A model generated the notes under the pieces. That model was not told the origin of the DNA. It saw only the letters and a program-made list of their open reading frames with translations, and ran no database searches. Position numbers and translations under genes: made by a program. Positions 8,964 through 18,175 of a stretch of DNA of 64,000 bases are shown one piece after another. This stretch comes from Methanobacteriota archaeon (GTDB taxonomy: Archaea > Halobacteriota > Methanosarcinia > Methanosarcinales > Methanosarcinaceae): NCBI GenBank assembly GCA_023399215.1, contig JAEWQJ010000016.1, positions 1-64,000 of the forward strand. The letters run 5' to 3'. The number at the start of each line of letters is the position of its first letter. Position 1 is the first letter of the stretch.

Positions 8964-9756
8964 GGGACCTGCACGGAGGGAGCCAATTCTTCTATGTTTT
9001 GTAGTGCATGTAAAACAAACTTAAACGCAGGTTTATATTGGTAAAATTATGCTTCGCGGTAGATGTGAAAGAAAATGTGATAGCGTCAAGTTATATCTTA
9101 TCAAGTTAGATTAGGGTCATATGAACCAATGAGAGTTTAAAAGTTTAATGATCATGGGCCAGTTATTGAAAACTCAAGTAGAAAGGCGGCCCTCAAATCC
9201 AGGCAAAAAAGGTGGATTTAACTTCTCTTAACTTCTCTTGTTAAACTTAATCCCAATTTGTAGACAGAACTAATTATTTAATCTCACTTTAAAAAATATG
9301 CTACATTCCATTTTTAAGTCTTTTTAATTTTTTCTTGTTTAGTTCAACTTTCACGGATATTTCCAAATTTGGAACTTACATAAAGCAAAATCGATGACTG
9401 GCTTAATTGATGAGATTCAAAAATCCACATAAAACCCAAAACATGATATAGTGAAACCAGAGTAATAGAAAAGCTCAGTCATGAAATATGAGATGCCATA
9501 GCTTGTCACTCAGGTGTTCATAAGGGTTCGAGAACTTCAAACCAACAAGCCAACTTAAATCCCTACTATTTCTACCTTTAGGTTTCGAATTACAAAAAGT
9601 GGCTATATAGAAATAAAAAACTATATATTGATATTTACATATAATAATAGTATTTCCAAAATATCTATATACTTAAAGGATAGTATCAAGATTAATTAAA
9701 CATACCATAGAAAACCCAAAATTCATAATAAAGTCTAAAATAAAAGGAGGAAACCC
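8964..9756. other. Spacer without a supported gene
   Basis: About 790 bases of AT-rich sequence. No protein-like frame, hairpin or repeat array stood out. The last 100 bases contain TATA-like stretches (9600-9670) that could serve the HAD gene. Confidence 0.4.
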
Positions 9757-10410
9757 ATGCTTCAAAACGGAAAAATAAAAGGTTTAATCTTTGATTGTTA
9801 CAAAACCCTTATTGACATTAAAACTGATGAAAGAAGTCGAGAGACAAATGAAAGAGTTAGCAGGTGGCTGCTTTACCAGGGAGTGAGGATAGAACCCGAG
9901 AGGCTCAGGGAAGAATACAAATGGAAAATCATAGGCAGACTAAGTAATTCAGGCCAGCAACACCCGGACATCCGTATTGAAGAGATCTTTGCGGAAATTT
10001 GTGCCGAAAATGCCTTTAAAGAAATAGATCCCTATTGGCTTGGAATTGAGACAGCAAAAGTCTTCAGAACTGCATCTATAAGAAAACTTGAAGCCTATCC
10101 TCAGAGCCTTTGGCTACTTGAAAAATACAAAAATGTTCCAAAGTGCATCGTTTCCAATGCCCAGAGAGTTTTTACGGAACAGGAACTGCGCTTTCTGGGT
10201 CTGTATGATCGCTTTAATTTTACAATTATGTCTTCGGACCACCGTATAAAGAAACCTGATACCCGGCTCTTTAAGATGGCTCTCGACGGTCTCGGGCTTG
10301 AACCATGGGAAGTGCTCTCTATCGGCGACACTCCAGAAAACGATATTTATCCACCTCAAAGTCTCGGAATGAACGCGATGCACATCCGGGATGCCTGGAG
10401 ATATGTATAA
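9757..10410 (+). CDS. HAD-superfamily hydrolase
   Basis: Cytoplasmic phosphatase or dehalogenase of the HAD group. The four motifs are present: FDCYKTL (nucleophile Asp near residue 14; the second Asp of DxD is Tyr, as in haloacid-dehalogenase-type members), VSNAQ (motif II Ser/Asn), KKPDTRLF (motif III Lys) and SIGDTPENDIYPPQSLG (motif IV). An alpha-helical cap domain sits between motifs I and II. 217 residues is normal. The ATG has an AGGAGGAAA ribosome-binding site. The Tyr in motif I resembles L-2-haloacid dehalogenases, but archaeal relatives are often phosphatases, so the substrate is left open. Confidence 0.85.
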   Translation: MLQNGKIKGLIFDCYKTLIDIKTDERSRETNERVSRWLLYQGVRIEPERLREEYKWKIIGRLSNSGQQHPDIRIEEIFAEICAENAFKEIDPYWLGIETAKVFRTASIRKLEAYPQSLWLLEKYKNVPKCIVSNAQRVFTEQELRFLGLYDRFNFTIMSSDHRIKKPDTRLFKMALDGLGLEPWEVLSIGDTPENDIYPPQSLGMNAMHIRDAWRYV

Positions 10411-10477
10411 CCCAATCCACATTCATGATTAATATTCCAAAAAGTCAAATGTCAGTAAATCTCTTAATGTCAACTTT

Positions 10478-10643
10478 GAATAAATAATCATATATATTGA
10501 AAAATTAATATCTACTCTGAATAGCTAATTATAAACTTTAAATATATAATTATATATGTTAAGTAAGTAATTATTCAGTTCGAATAAATAATTGTATGGT
10601 TTGAATAAGTAATTGCATAGTTTGAATAAGTAATTATGCATCC
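10478..10643. repeat. Eight-copy 21-bp repeat array
   Basis: Units of the form GAATAARTAATTRYATAGTTT begin at 10478, 10499, 10519, 10540, 10561, 10582, 10603 and 10624, so the period is 21 bp (one 20-bp step). The last three copies are nearly identical and the first five more degenerate. It lies between two convergent genes (HAD and kinase), so it is not an obvious promoter. A 21-bp period equals two helical turns, placing every A/T-rich core on the same DNA face. Confidence 0.85.
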
Positions 10644-10860
10644 ACTGCATATGCATTTTTGCATTTAATCTCTTTTTTACTGATCAGTGCGCGTCACAAA
10701 ATAAGTTTATTAACTGCCATATTCTTTGGTTTGAATGCCTGGTTACATTCTTGTTAAGACAATGGAATTTCTAGTAACTCGTTTATATGTCCTCTGATCC
10801 AAACAAAGACAGACATCAAGAGCCATTGGACTAAGGATAAAGAGCCCTTGAAATACACTA

Positions 10861-11811
10861 TCATATTTTCTCTATTGTTTTCAGACAGTTCTTTGCTTCC
10901 CTCAGTGGATAATCCCTGTAGCTTGTATTAGACTTAAACATTGCAATTCTCAGCAGGCCGTAAGCCATGTAAAACGGAATAACTCTAGTTATTTTTCGGA
11001 ATTCTTTTTCATCTTTGCTGTAATGCCTCAGAAAATGGTGAATATAAGGCTCTGCTTTCTGGCTCGATCCCTTCCGCGCAAAATAGTATTTAAGCTCAGC
11101 ACAAAGTATCCCTAGATCACATGCAAAATGTCCGTGTCGGGATGCGAGGTCGAAGTCAAGTAAAAACGATTTTTCCTTATGAAATACAAAGTTTACAGGA
11201 GTAGAATCGTTATGAATCATACAACCGTTTTTTATGTCCAGGAGGGAACTGTGCCACCATTTTCCAAGCAGGCGTTTATATTCTTTTTTCATGTGCCGGT
11301 TGATTTTGAGGTGATTCAAAACATAATGAAATTTTGAAAATTCATTTTCTTTATCATAATATGTCTGCGTATTTTCGTGAAGCTTTCTAAGCATATCTGC
11401 TATAAGTTCTAACTTTTCCTCAAGCTCTTTCCTGTGCTTGAAGTACCAGAATAAAGGCTTTCCAGATACATATTTACTGACCAGAACGCAATTAAAATCT
11501 TTATTTATTGCAATAGGTTCCGGGACATCAATTATTTTTCGGGATTTTTTAAGATCCGCATACTCTTTCTTCATTAAGCTGTAACTGTCATATTTTTTGA
11601 TCACTCCCGTAGGTATTGCAAAAAATTTGGCTATAACAGTGAGTTTTTCCCCTTTGAATTCATATTTACAGATCCTATGCGATGCATGACTGAGTTTAAA
11701 AATTCGAACTTCACAACCCTTATTATGTATTCTATCCCCAAGGACCTCTACAAGCCAGTCCCTAAAAGTGTCACCTGGCTTTACTGTCCGAATGTATTCA
11801 AAGGATGCTAC
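10861..11811 (-). CDS. APH-like kinase paralog, apparent GTA start
   Basis: Paralog of the kinase at 7299-8246 (shared FRDWLVE, VIAKFF, catalytic loop MIHNDSTPVNFVFH, LLDFDLASRHGH). The first conventional start (GTG at 11604) would delete the N-lobe including the probable ATP lysine, although the homologous residues are encoded upstream in the same frame. Aligned with the paralog's GTG-GCA start, this gene has GTA-GCA at 11811-11809, with a strong GGAGGGG site (11823-11817) 5 nt before it. I place the start at this GTA. HxD is kept; the residue after the loop Asp differs (N-D-S instead of R-D-V). Either the protein is made from a GTA codon, or translation is crippled and the gene is on its way to decay. 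Confidence 0.7.
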   Translation of the reverse strand, partial: VASFEYIRTVKPGDTFRDWLVEVLGDRIHNKGCEVRIFKLSHASHRICKYEFKGEKLTVIAKFFAIPTGVIKKYDSYSLMKKEYADLKKSRKIIDVPEPIAINKDFNCVLVSKYVSGKPLFWYFKHRKELEEKLELIADMLRKLHENTQTYYDKENEFSKFHYVLNHLKINRHMKKEYKRLLGKWWHSSLLDIKNGCMIHNDSTPVNFVFHKEKSFLLDFDLASRHGHFACDLGILCAELKYYFARKGSSQKAEPYIHHFLRHYSKDEKEFRKITRVIPFYMAYGLLRIAMFKSNTSYRDYPLREAKNCLKTIEKI

Positions 11812-12197
11812 AAAATCCCCTCCATTATAATTGAATTGCTGTGAGCCTTGATTAATGTAGCTATCCAGTGATAGTTATCTTGAGAAACATTGAAAAAAGT
11901 AAGATTTTTATTAAGGAAAACATTTTAGAATCCTTATTGATCATCTATGATTTAATTTCTGCATTTTTGTTACTTTCTAACTATTACTTATAAGTACTAA
12001 TATAAAAATATAGAAATATAAAAATATAAAAATATAAAAATAATATAACAAGTGATGTAAAAAATAACAGCGAGTATAAAAATCAACGCTTTGTTTAAAA
12101 AGTATGAAACGTATATAACATAAAGTACCTTCACGGTTGTCAATGTTTGAACTGTAATAATTACAGTAGACGATAACACTTTTTGGACGGATTCTTC
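11812..12197. other. Spacer with short-period TATAAAAA repeat
   Basis: No gene is supported. Between about 11998 and 12046 there are five or six copies of an 8-bp TATAAAAA unit, a slippage-prone tract with promoter-like composition. It lies downstream of the pentapeptide gene and upstream of the kinase on the minus strand, so it could influence kinase transcription. Confidence 0.4.
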
Positions 12198-13343
12198 TTA
12201 ATCAAATTTTTCAAAGAGGGCAGGATGTTTTTCTTTTAATTGTATGAACAGTTTTTCATCTAATTTTGCATTATAAAGTGTTTTTACATTAGAAAGCTGG
12301 TCAACTAATAAATGCTGAGCCCCTTCTAGATTTGCCTCCTTAAATTTAGCCCCTTGAAGATTAGCTTTTCTGAAGTTAACCCTTTGAAGGTCAGCTCCAT
12401 TAAAATTAGCCTCTTTGAGATTAGCTCTTTGAAGATTAGCACCCTCAAGTTTAGCATTTATAAAGTTAGCTCCCTGGAAGTTAGTCCCTTTAAGGTTAGC
12501 TTTTTGAAGTTTAGCACTGATAAGTTTAGATTTTATAAAGTTAGCTCCTTGAAGGATAGCTTCTTTAAGTTTGGCCTCTTCCAGGTTAGTTTCCTCAAAT
12601 TCAGCTTTTTTAAGGTTAGCTCCTTTAAGTTTAGCTTTTTCAAAATTAGCCTTTCCAAGGTAAGCCCTTTGAAGATTAGCTTTTCTGAGGTCAGTTCTTT
12701 GTAGATTAGCTTCTTGAAGATTAGCTCCTTGCAGGTTAGCTCTTTGAAGGTTAGCCTCTTCAAGGTCGGCTCTTTGAAGGTCAGCTTCCTGAAGGTTAGC
12801 TTTTTCAAGACCAGTTTGTATAAGACTAGTTTCTTTAAGGTTAGCTCCTTGCAGGTTAGCTTTTTCAAGGTCAGCTCCCTGAAGGTCAGCTCCTTGCAGG
12901 TCAGCTCCTTGAAGATTAGCCTCTTGAAGATCAGCTTCACAGAATATAGCTCCTTGCAGGTTAGCTCTTTCAAGATTTGCTTCTACAAGGTCTGTTCTTT
13001 GAAGGTTAGCTTCTTGAAGGTTAACCTCATGGAGGTCAGTTCTTTGAAGGCTAGCTCCTTGAAGATTTGCTTCTTTAAGGTTAGCTCCTTGCAGGTCAGC
13101 TTCATAAAGTGTGGCCACTTGAAGTTTAGCTCCTTGAAGATTAGCCTCTTGAAAATTAACTCCTTGCAGGTCAGTTGCCTGGAGATTAGCCTCTTTAAGG
13201 TTAGCTCCTTTAAAGTTAGCTCCATGGAGGTTAGAACCTATAAAATTTGCCTTTTCAAGATTAGCTTCTATAAAGTCGGCTCCTTCAAGCTCAGTCTTTA
13301 TAAAGTTAGCTCCTCGAAGATCTTTTTTTTCTTTATCATCCAT
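12198..13343 (-). CDS. Pentapeptide-repeat protein
   Basis: 381 residues, almost entirely built of A(D/N)LxX pentapeptides (LQGANLQEANLQRTDL and similar) from about residue 5 to 350, with a short non-repeat tail ending LFEKFD. The family folds as a right-handed quadrilateral beta-helix that mimics DNA in shape and charge in some members (MfpA/Qnr gyrase protection); most members have no known role. No signal peptide or membrane segment, so cytoplasmic. Start ATG at 13343 gives MDDKEKKDLRG. The repeated DNA (15-bp periodic) makes long spurious open frames on both strands, which should be ignored. The number of repeats is likely to vary between strains. Partner unknown. Confidence 0.9.
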   Translation of the reverse strand: MDDKEKKDLRGANFIKTELEGADFIEANLEKANFIGSNLHGANFKGANLKEANLQATDLQGVNFQEANLQGAKLQVATLYEADLQGANLKEANLQGASLQRTDLHEVNLQEANLQRTDLVEANLERANLQGAIFCEADLQEANLQGADLQGADLQGADLEKANLQGANLKETSLIQTGLEKANLQEADLQRADLEEANLQRANLQGANLQEANLQRTDLRKANLQRAYLGKANFEKAKLKGANLKKAEFEETNLEEAKLKEAILQGANFIKSKLISAKLQKANLKGTNFQGANFINAKLEGANLQRANLKEANFNGADLQRVNFRKANLQGAKFKEANLEGAQHLLVDQLSNVKTLYNAKLDEKLFIQLKEKHPALFEKFD

Positions 13344-13837
13344 TTACAATCACTCAGATATAGATTTGGCAGTATCTCAAATTTGCTGTAAATTTGACGT
13401 CAAGTTTTTGCGTACTATGGAGAAATTGATCTTTCTATATGGAATTTTCTACCCAATAACTTATTGAGATTTGTAGTTCTTCAAAAAATTTGCACACTAT
13501 AAACTTCAAAGCTATTAAAACCTGGAAAAACCTGGAAAAACCTATATTTATACTTAAAAGTAGTTGTCATAAAATAAGAAATTAAATAAGGTCTTGATAA
13601 CAGACTTTACTCAATTTATCCTGATAGATAACTGATGCCTTGCGGCCATATAATTAAATAAATCTCAAAAGTGAAAATTCTTCAAATACTTTGTTATTTT
13701 ATAAGCTACCGACTAGAACTTCTCACTTCCCAAGATCTTACTATTGAAAGTTTGTTTTTACTGCATTTCTTTATAAATTTCTTTATAAATTTTGTTTTAA
13801 ATTTTGTTTTAAATTTCGTTCTAAATTTCTTTGTGTA
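13344..13837. other. Spacer with short tandem repeats
   Basis: No gene is supported. AAACCTGGAAA-type units occur at 13518-13542. 13-14-bp T-rich units (TTTCTTTATAAA then TTTTGTTTTAAA) fill about 13768-13835, directly at the 3' end of the CDF gene on the minus strand, where they give it an A-rich 3' end. The promoter of the pentapeptide gene must lie near 13350-13400. Confidence 0.4.
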
Positions 13838-14713
13838 TTATTTCTTCAATTCAAAAATACATTCTGTTGCAGAACAAAATCCTTCACTTTCCAGTTCAAG
13901 CGTTGAATGCTCTATGTGATGCTCTTCTAACTTGCTTTTAATAGATTGCCTCATTTTATCCGGTGCTTGTAGATATTTGTCTTCCACAACTACATGAGAT
14001 GTTAAAAGAACGGTTTCTCCTTCCAGAGACCATATATGGAGATCATGAACCATCTTCACTCCTTCAACCGATAAGATAGATTTCTTAATCTCATCAATGT
14101 CGATATACTCAGGGACGCCCTCTAGAAGAAGATTAAATATTTCCTTTGCGTTTTTAGAAACTCCCCATAATACAAAAACAGTGAATCCTATTGTCATTAT
14201 GGGATCAATAACTGGTTTGTTCCAGAACCTTATAATTATTGACCCTGTAAGCAGGACGATCCATCCCAAAATGTCTTCCAGAAGATGCCAGGATAATACT
14301 TTTTCACTCTGGCTCATCCCTTTCTTTAATCGAAAATATCCCAGGCCATTTATAGTGACTCCAATGACTGCAATTAAAACCATTCCTTCGGCGTTTACAG
14401 GTTCCGGACTGATCAGACGCGGGATGGCCTGAGTAAGTACAAACAACGACCCGGCTACAAGTACAATAATAGTAAACGTTGCAGATAAGAGAGATAACCT
14501 TCGATATCCAAAAGTCATTTTACTCGTTGCAGGTTTTTTTGCTTTCCTTTCTGCGTACCAGGCTATTATTAACGCAAAACTGTCAGCAAAATCATGCAAT
14601 GCATCAGCTATAAGTGCCAGGCTGTTTGTTAAGAATCCTCCGATCAGTTCTATGAATGTGAAGAGTATGTTCAAAGCCGCAGCAAACCCCACATTTTTTT
14701 CTCTGTCCCCCAT
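13838..14713 (-). CDS. Cation diffusion facilitator (Zn/Co/Mn efflux) transporter
   Basis: Membrane proton/metal antiporter that exports divalent cations. Six predicted membrane segments are visible in the first 200 residues. TM2 has the metal-site motif NSLALIADALHDFADS, and TM5 has a second acidic/His-type site region near residue 150 (WHLLEDILGW). The C-terminal cytoplasmic domain (about 205-291) contains HDLHIWSLEGE and the HHIEHSTLELE segment typical of the ZitB/CzcD ferredoxin-like domain. 291 residues is the usual length. No metal-responsive regulator lies next to it. Zinc is the likeliest substrate but the metal cannot be fixed from sequence. Confidence 0.9.
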   Translation of the reverse strand: MGDREKNVGFAAALNILFTFIELIGGFLTNSLALIADALHDFADSFALIIAWYAERKAKKPATSKMTFGYRRLSLLSATFTIIVLVAGSLFVLTQAIPRLISPEPVNAEGMVLIAVIGVTINGLGYFRLKKGMSQSEKVLSWHLLEDILGWIVLLTGSIIIRFWNKPVIDPIMTIGFTVFVLWGVSKNAKEIFNLLLEGVPEYIDIDEIKKSILSVEGVKMVHDLHIWSLEGETVLLTSHVVVEDKYLQAPDKMRQSIKSKLEEHHIEHSTLELESEGFCSATECIFELKK

Positions 14714-14865
14714 AAATAGTTCATTAACTCACGGTGCTGTTAAACCTTATGTTCCAATGGAACTGAAAACTTAAAACAGTAAGTTCTGAAGTTGTTCCTG
14801 GTTTCTTAAAATATCTGTAAGGGTATTAATGGACATAGAAAGGAACAATACGAAAATACTGGACT

Positions 14866-15440
14866 AAGAACCTATCCGAAAAGTCCTGCTGCTTTGAATG
14901 TTATCCATGAACATGCGAAATTAAGTATAGCAAGGTAATTCTCGATTTTCTTTTCCCGTCTTATAAGCAGTCTTCTGAGTCTGTTTAGCCAGGAATGTGT
15001 CCATTCTACACCCCTTTCTTGCCCTAACCTGGTATCTCTATTCTTATATTTTCTTCTCCACGGATTTTGATATGGGCAATATAACCATATTCTTTGATCA
15101 ATTCTCTGATATCAGGAAAATCATATCCTTTATCCATGCAGATATTCTGAATTCCCTCTCTGTAGACGGTCTTTCAATAATGATGGTATCAAGAGTCTCT
15201 TTTATAAGCTTTTTATCGTGACTATTTGCTTGGAGAACAGCTACTGAAAGTGGTATACCTTTACCATCTGTTAAAATACTCCTTTTTGTACCTTTGTGTG
15301 CCTTTTGACGAAAATTGAGGATATCATAGAGGGATAAAGTAGTTTTGTGGTGTGGAAAAATGTCAGGCAAGAAAGGAAGAGTCACAAAGATCACATCTAA
15401 TGTTCTCATTAAGAGCAGCACATCTAATGTTCTCATTAAG
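14866..15440 (-). mobile_element. Decayed IS5-family insertion sequence
   Basis: Minus-strand translation in several frames gives pieces of a DDE transposase: TKRSILTDGKGIPLSVAVLQ and HDKKLIKETLDTIIIERP (15098-15436), then IKEYGYIAHIKIRGEE and EWTHSWLNRLRRLLIRREKK, ending ACSWITFKAAGLFG with its stop codon inside the terminal repeat CCTATCCGAAAAGT at 14871-14884. Frameshifts and a missing N terminus show that it is inactive. The same terminal repeat bounds a MITE at 50483-50612. The right end was not found. Confidence 0.75.
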
Positions 15441-15789
15441 AGCTTTTCTTAGACTGGAATTACAAAGAATCAAAAGTGGAATCTCCTGATTTGAAAGTAC
15501 TATGAAAATTAAAAGAGTGGTGGTGACAGCATATTTAAATAATCCTCTATATACATCAAATTAATTTAGAGATTTTTAAAATTGTTACAAAATATATGCA
15601 AAAAGCCAACTGTGTAACTTCTATTTATATTCGAACCCACAAGGGCATAAATAATTTTAAACAGTTCAAAAAAATAAAAAACCTTAGTGTCGTCTGTAAC
15701 TCTTACCATAGCTGCCTATCCCCTCTTCATTAAGACTCACTTACCCGAAAATGAGTCGCTGACAAAAAGGGTGTTCTATAGTAATCTGG

Positions 15790-15960
15790 CTATGCCAAAT
15801 TGCTTTCTAACTTTTTAATTTCCTCTTCTGTTCTGGAATACTCATTTTTGAGTCCTATAAGCTTCTGTTGCAGTTCTTTCTTCTTTAGCCTAGCTTTATC
15901 CCGATTCTCCCAGAAGATGGTACCCAATTCCGATTGAGTTTTTTCATCTATATATACCAC
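15790..15960 (-). CDS. Short coiled-coil ORF or gene fragment
   Basis: A 56-codon frame from GTG at 15960 reads as a charged coiled coil (KKKELQQKLIGLKNEY, RTEEEIKKLESNLA). No family was recognised. It lies between two decayed transposase relics, has a poor ribosome-binding site, and could equally be a C-terminal scrap of a lost gene. The preceding bases 15441-15789 hold nothing else that I can support. Confidence 0.3.
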   Translation of the reverse strand: MVYIDEKTQSELGTIFWENRDKARLKKKELQQKLIGLKNEYSRTEEEIKKLESNLA

Positions 15961-16167
15961 CGTTCAAGAAATAGACCTATCTGGATATATAAGCAACGAG
16001 CTGAATCATTTATTTTAATTAGGTGATTTTGGATTGTCTACATATATAGGTAGATGTTCTCAGAATAAAATACCAAAAGTGAGTTTTGATCGCGAATCGA
16101 ACGCAAAATCATGAATATATTGAAACTTTACTAATTTGATAGTGAAATTGGTTTTGGGATAAGCTTC

Positions 16168-16462
16168 AGTTTAGATTTAGACTCTTTATCCTATGGAAGC
16201 TTTCTTTTTTTCTATCTTTTTCAGAAGAAATGTCTTCATTCTTTTTAGAGCCACGAACCTTAGGTTTGGTTTGTTCACTTTTGAGTAAGTTGATTTAATC
16301 TCGAAGTTTCTTGTTATCTCTCTTGAGGAATTCAATCTTTTCATTCTGTTTTTCAATGATAAAAATGAAAATTTGAAAGGCATTGGAACTTCTTTTATCT
16401 TTAATTTCATCAGGATTGATATCCAGTGAAGACAGCGATTGTTTTAAAGCTTCAAGTTCCAT
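16168..16462 (-). pseudogene. N-terminal fragment of a transposase
   Basis: From ATG at 16462 (GGAGTG upstream) the frame reads MELEALKQSLSSLDINPDEI, continues as a coiled coil (EKQNEKIEFLKRDNKKLRD), meets an in-frame TAA, then resumes with LKSEQTKPKVRGSKKNEDI. This resembles the N-terminal leucine-zipper and linker of IS66/ISNCY-like transposases of Methanosarcina; the exact family is a guess. The fragment stops near a sequence resembling the terminal repeat of the MITE at 63758 (TTGGTTTTGGGATAAGCTT, 16148-16166), so a later insertion may have cut it. Bases 16463-16783 contain A/G-rich coding-like debris on the minus strand and no intact gene. Confidence 0.45.
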
Positions 16463-16783
16463 TTTTCACTCCCAAATATGATAAAGGAAAGTAGAAAAGC
16501 TATCATATTTTTCTGTGGTCGAAAATTCATTACTACTTTTACTCATACTATTTGAAGAGGATACCTTTTTTCGTTCCTTCTGATCTTCTTCTTTTAACCA
16601 ATTTCTTTTTCTTCCTTTATCTCCTCCTTTTTCCCTGATCTATTTCTTTTTTTATCTTTTTTTACTGTTTGTTCAAAGGAAGGACTTTAAATTAATTGAC
16701 AGGCATAATAATTAAAAAATAGATTTAATAAATGGAATAGGCACTAAAATTAAGATTTCTTTAAGAGAAACAGAGGTGGTACA

Positions 16784-17083
16784 TTGACAGAAAATCCATT
16801 ACAGGTTATTATGGATCAGGACCCTCAATTATTTTCCTTGCTTGAAAATACACGCGAACTTGCTTTCGTGGAGGACGGAATACCTCTCAAGTACAAATTA
16901 CTGCTTGCAATGTCCCTGGATGCGGCTAATGGTGCGGTAAACGGAGTAAAGTTCCTTGCAGTTCAGGCGATGCAGGCAGGGGCGACAAAAGAAGAAGTAA
17001 TGCAGGCGATAAGGATAACTCAGTATATTTTTGGAGTTGGAAGCGTTTATACAGCTTCAGAGGCCCTTAAGGACATTATGTAA
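16784..17083 (+). CDS. AhpD/carboxymuconolactone decarboxylase-like protein lacking the CxxC pair
   Basis: 99-residue all-helical protein of the CMD/AhpD fold (KYKLLLAMSLDAANGAVNGV followed by AMQAGATKEEVMQAIRI). In AhpD-type peroxidase partners the first helix carries ExxCxxCxxxH. Here the equivalent stretch is DAANGAVNGVKFL, with no cysteine and no histidine, so classical alkylhydroperoxidase activity is unlikely. Start TTG at 16784 with AGGTGG 4-5 nt upstream. It may be a structural or sensing derivative of the family. Single-gene unit. Confidence 0.75.
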   Translation: MTENPLQVIMDQDPQLFSLLENTRELAFVEDGIPLKYKLLLAMSLDAANGAVNGVKFLAVQAMQAGATKEEVMQAIRITQYIFGVGSVYTASEALKDIM

Positions 17084-17303
17084 GGACATTCTATAAGGAT
17101 ATTATGTAGACAGTATAAAAAATCCATTGCACCAAAGGAATCATTGCATCGGTCAAGGAGTTTTCTTGCCTTTATGTGTCGATTTTGGAGCAAAAATAGT
17201 CTCAAATTATTAGAGCGTTGAAGCGAAAACGGATAATGGCTATCAGGGAAATGGAATTATAAAGCACTCTATAAAACCAGGAACATGATCGCTGAAAATA
17301 GAT

Positions 17304-17321
17304 CTGCCGCAAATGCGGCAG
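17304..17321. terminator. Hairpin between convergent genes
   Basis: CTGCCGC / GCGGCAG separated by four bases forms a GC-rich 7-bp stem between the convergent AhpD-like and DUF2795-like genes. It may act as a bidirectional 3' end. No long T-run follows immediately. Confidence 0.4.
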
Positions 17322-17353
17322 AATATTAAAACAAATGAAAAAATTACTTTTTT

Positions 17354-17587
17354 TTAGGCTGGGGCCCCCATGTAAACTTTATGAAGTTCCTCTGCGATAT
17401 CTTCAGCACTATTGTATTTTTTGTCAGGAAGCATGCCAAGTTCCCGCAGTATATCTGGAATTGCTTTACTCTTTCTCGCTTGTTCAATAATTCCGTTTCT
17501 ATCTATCGGAAAATCCAGATTGTTTAACATCTTTTGAATTTCCACAGGAAGTTCGGTAATGTATTCAGCTTTATTTTCAGTTTCCAT
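17354..17587 (-). CDS. DUF2795-like small protein
   Basis: 77 residues. The pattern (LDFPIDRNGIIEQARKS, then ILRELGMLPDKKYNSAEDI) matches my recollection of the DUF2795 fold, a small helical protein of unknown function found in bacteria and methanogens. Cytoplasmic, no cysteines. ATG with GGGGAAAT upstream. A minus-strand scrap ending KEYGKAADVAREFKETK lies just before it (17600-17670) and could be the tail of a degraded co-transcribed gene. Confidence 0.6.
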   Translation of the reverse strand: METENKAEYITELPVEIQKMLNNLDFPIDRNGIIEQARKSKAIPDILRELGMLPDKKYNSAEDIAEELHKVYMGAPA

Positions 17588-18175
17588 TGTATTTCCCCTT
17601 TACTTTTGTTTAGTCTCCTTAAATTCCCTGGCGACATCTGCAGCTTTTCCGTACTCCTTTTCCGAAGATGATTATATTTGCAGAGTACCGGTTTCCAGCG
17701 TTTTTATCCTTAGAATTTAACAACATATTCCTTCTTTGCAGAATGTCAATACTTCCTAAAGTTTCAGAAGGAAGCTGAACTTTTTTAATAGGGATTATAA
17801 TGACGATTTACTATTTAAATCTTAACATTATTCTTAAATAATATGTTAAAAATTAATACTTTAATTTATTTTGGTAACAATATCTAGTTTAAATTAGTAA
17901 TTTTCAACGATATAATTAATAAAAAAATCTGAATAACTATATGTAAACTTAAAGAAAAAAGATAGAAATATTGGAGACTTGATTGGTAATTCATAACGGG
18001 GTCAGAGAAACAGTTTTTGAGTTTTGGAATCAGCTTATTGTGTATCGTTTTGTCTTAACGCTAGTTATGTAGCCCGATACTATTTCTGATATACCTCAGA
18101 TTCAATTGAACTATTAAAAAAGTTAAATAATGCGCGATTCGATTCTGAGTATTCTTGTTGGAAATATGTTACATG
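17588..18175. other. Spacer without a supported gene
   Basis: AT-rich spacer. Apart from the minus-strand scrap at 17600-17670 mentioned with the neighbouring gene, no protein-like frame, strong hairpin or repeat is apparent. Confidence 0.4.

Noticed and set aside
12354..13391. Long plus-strand and alternative minus-strand frames rich in KVSS/KISS or KELT
   Set aside because: They are by-products of the 15-bp periodic pentapeptide-repeat gene on the minus strand and have no ribosome-binding site or family features.
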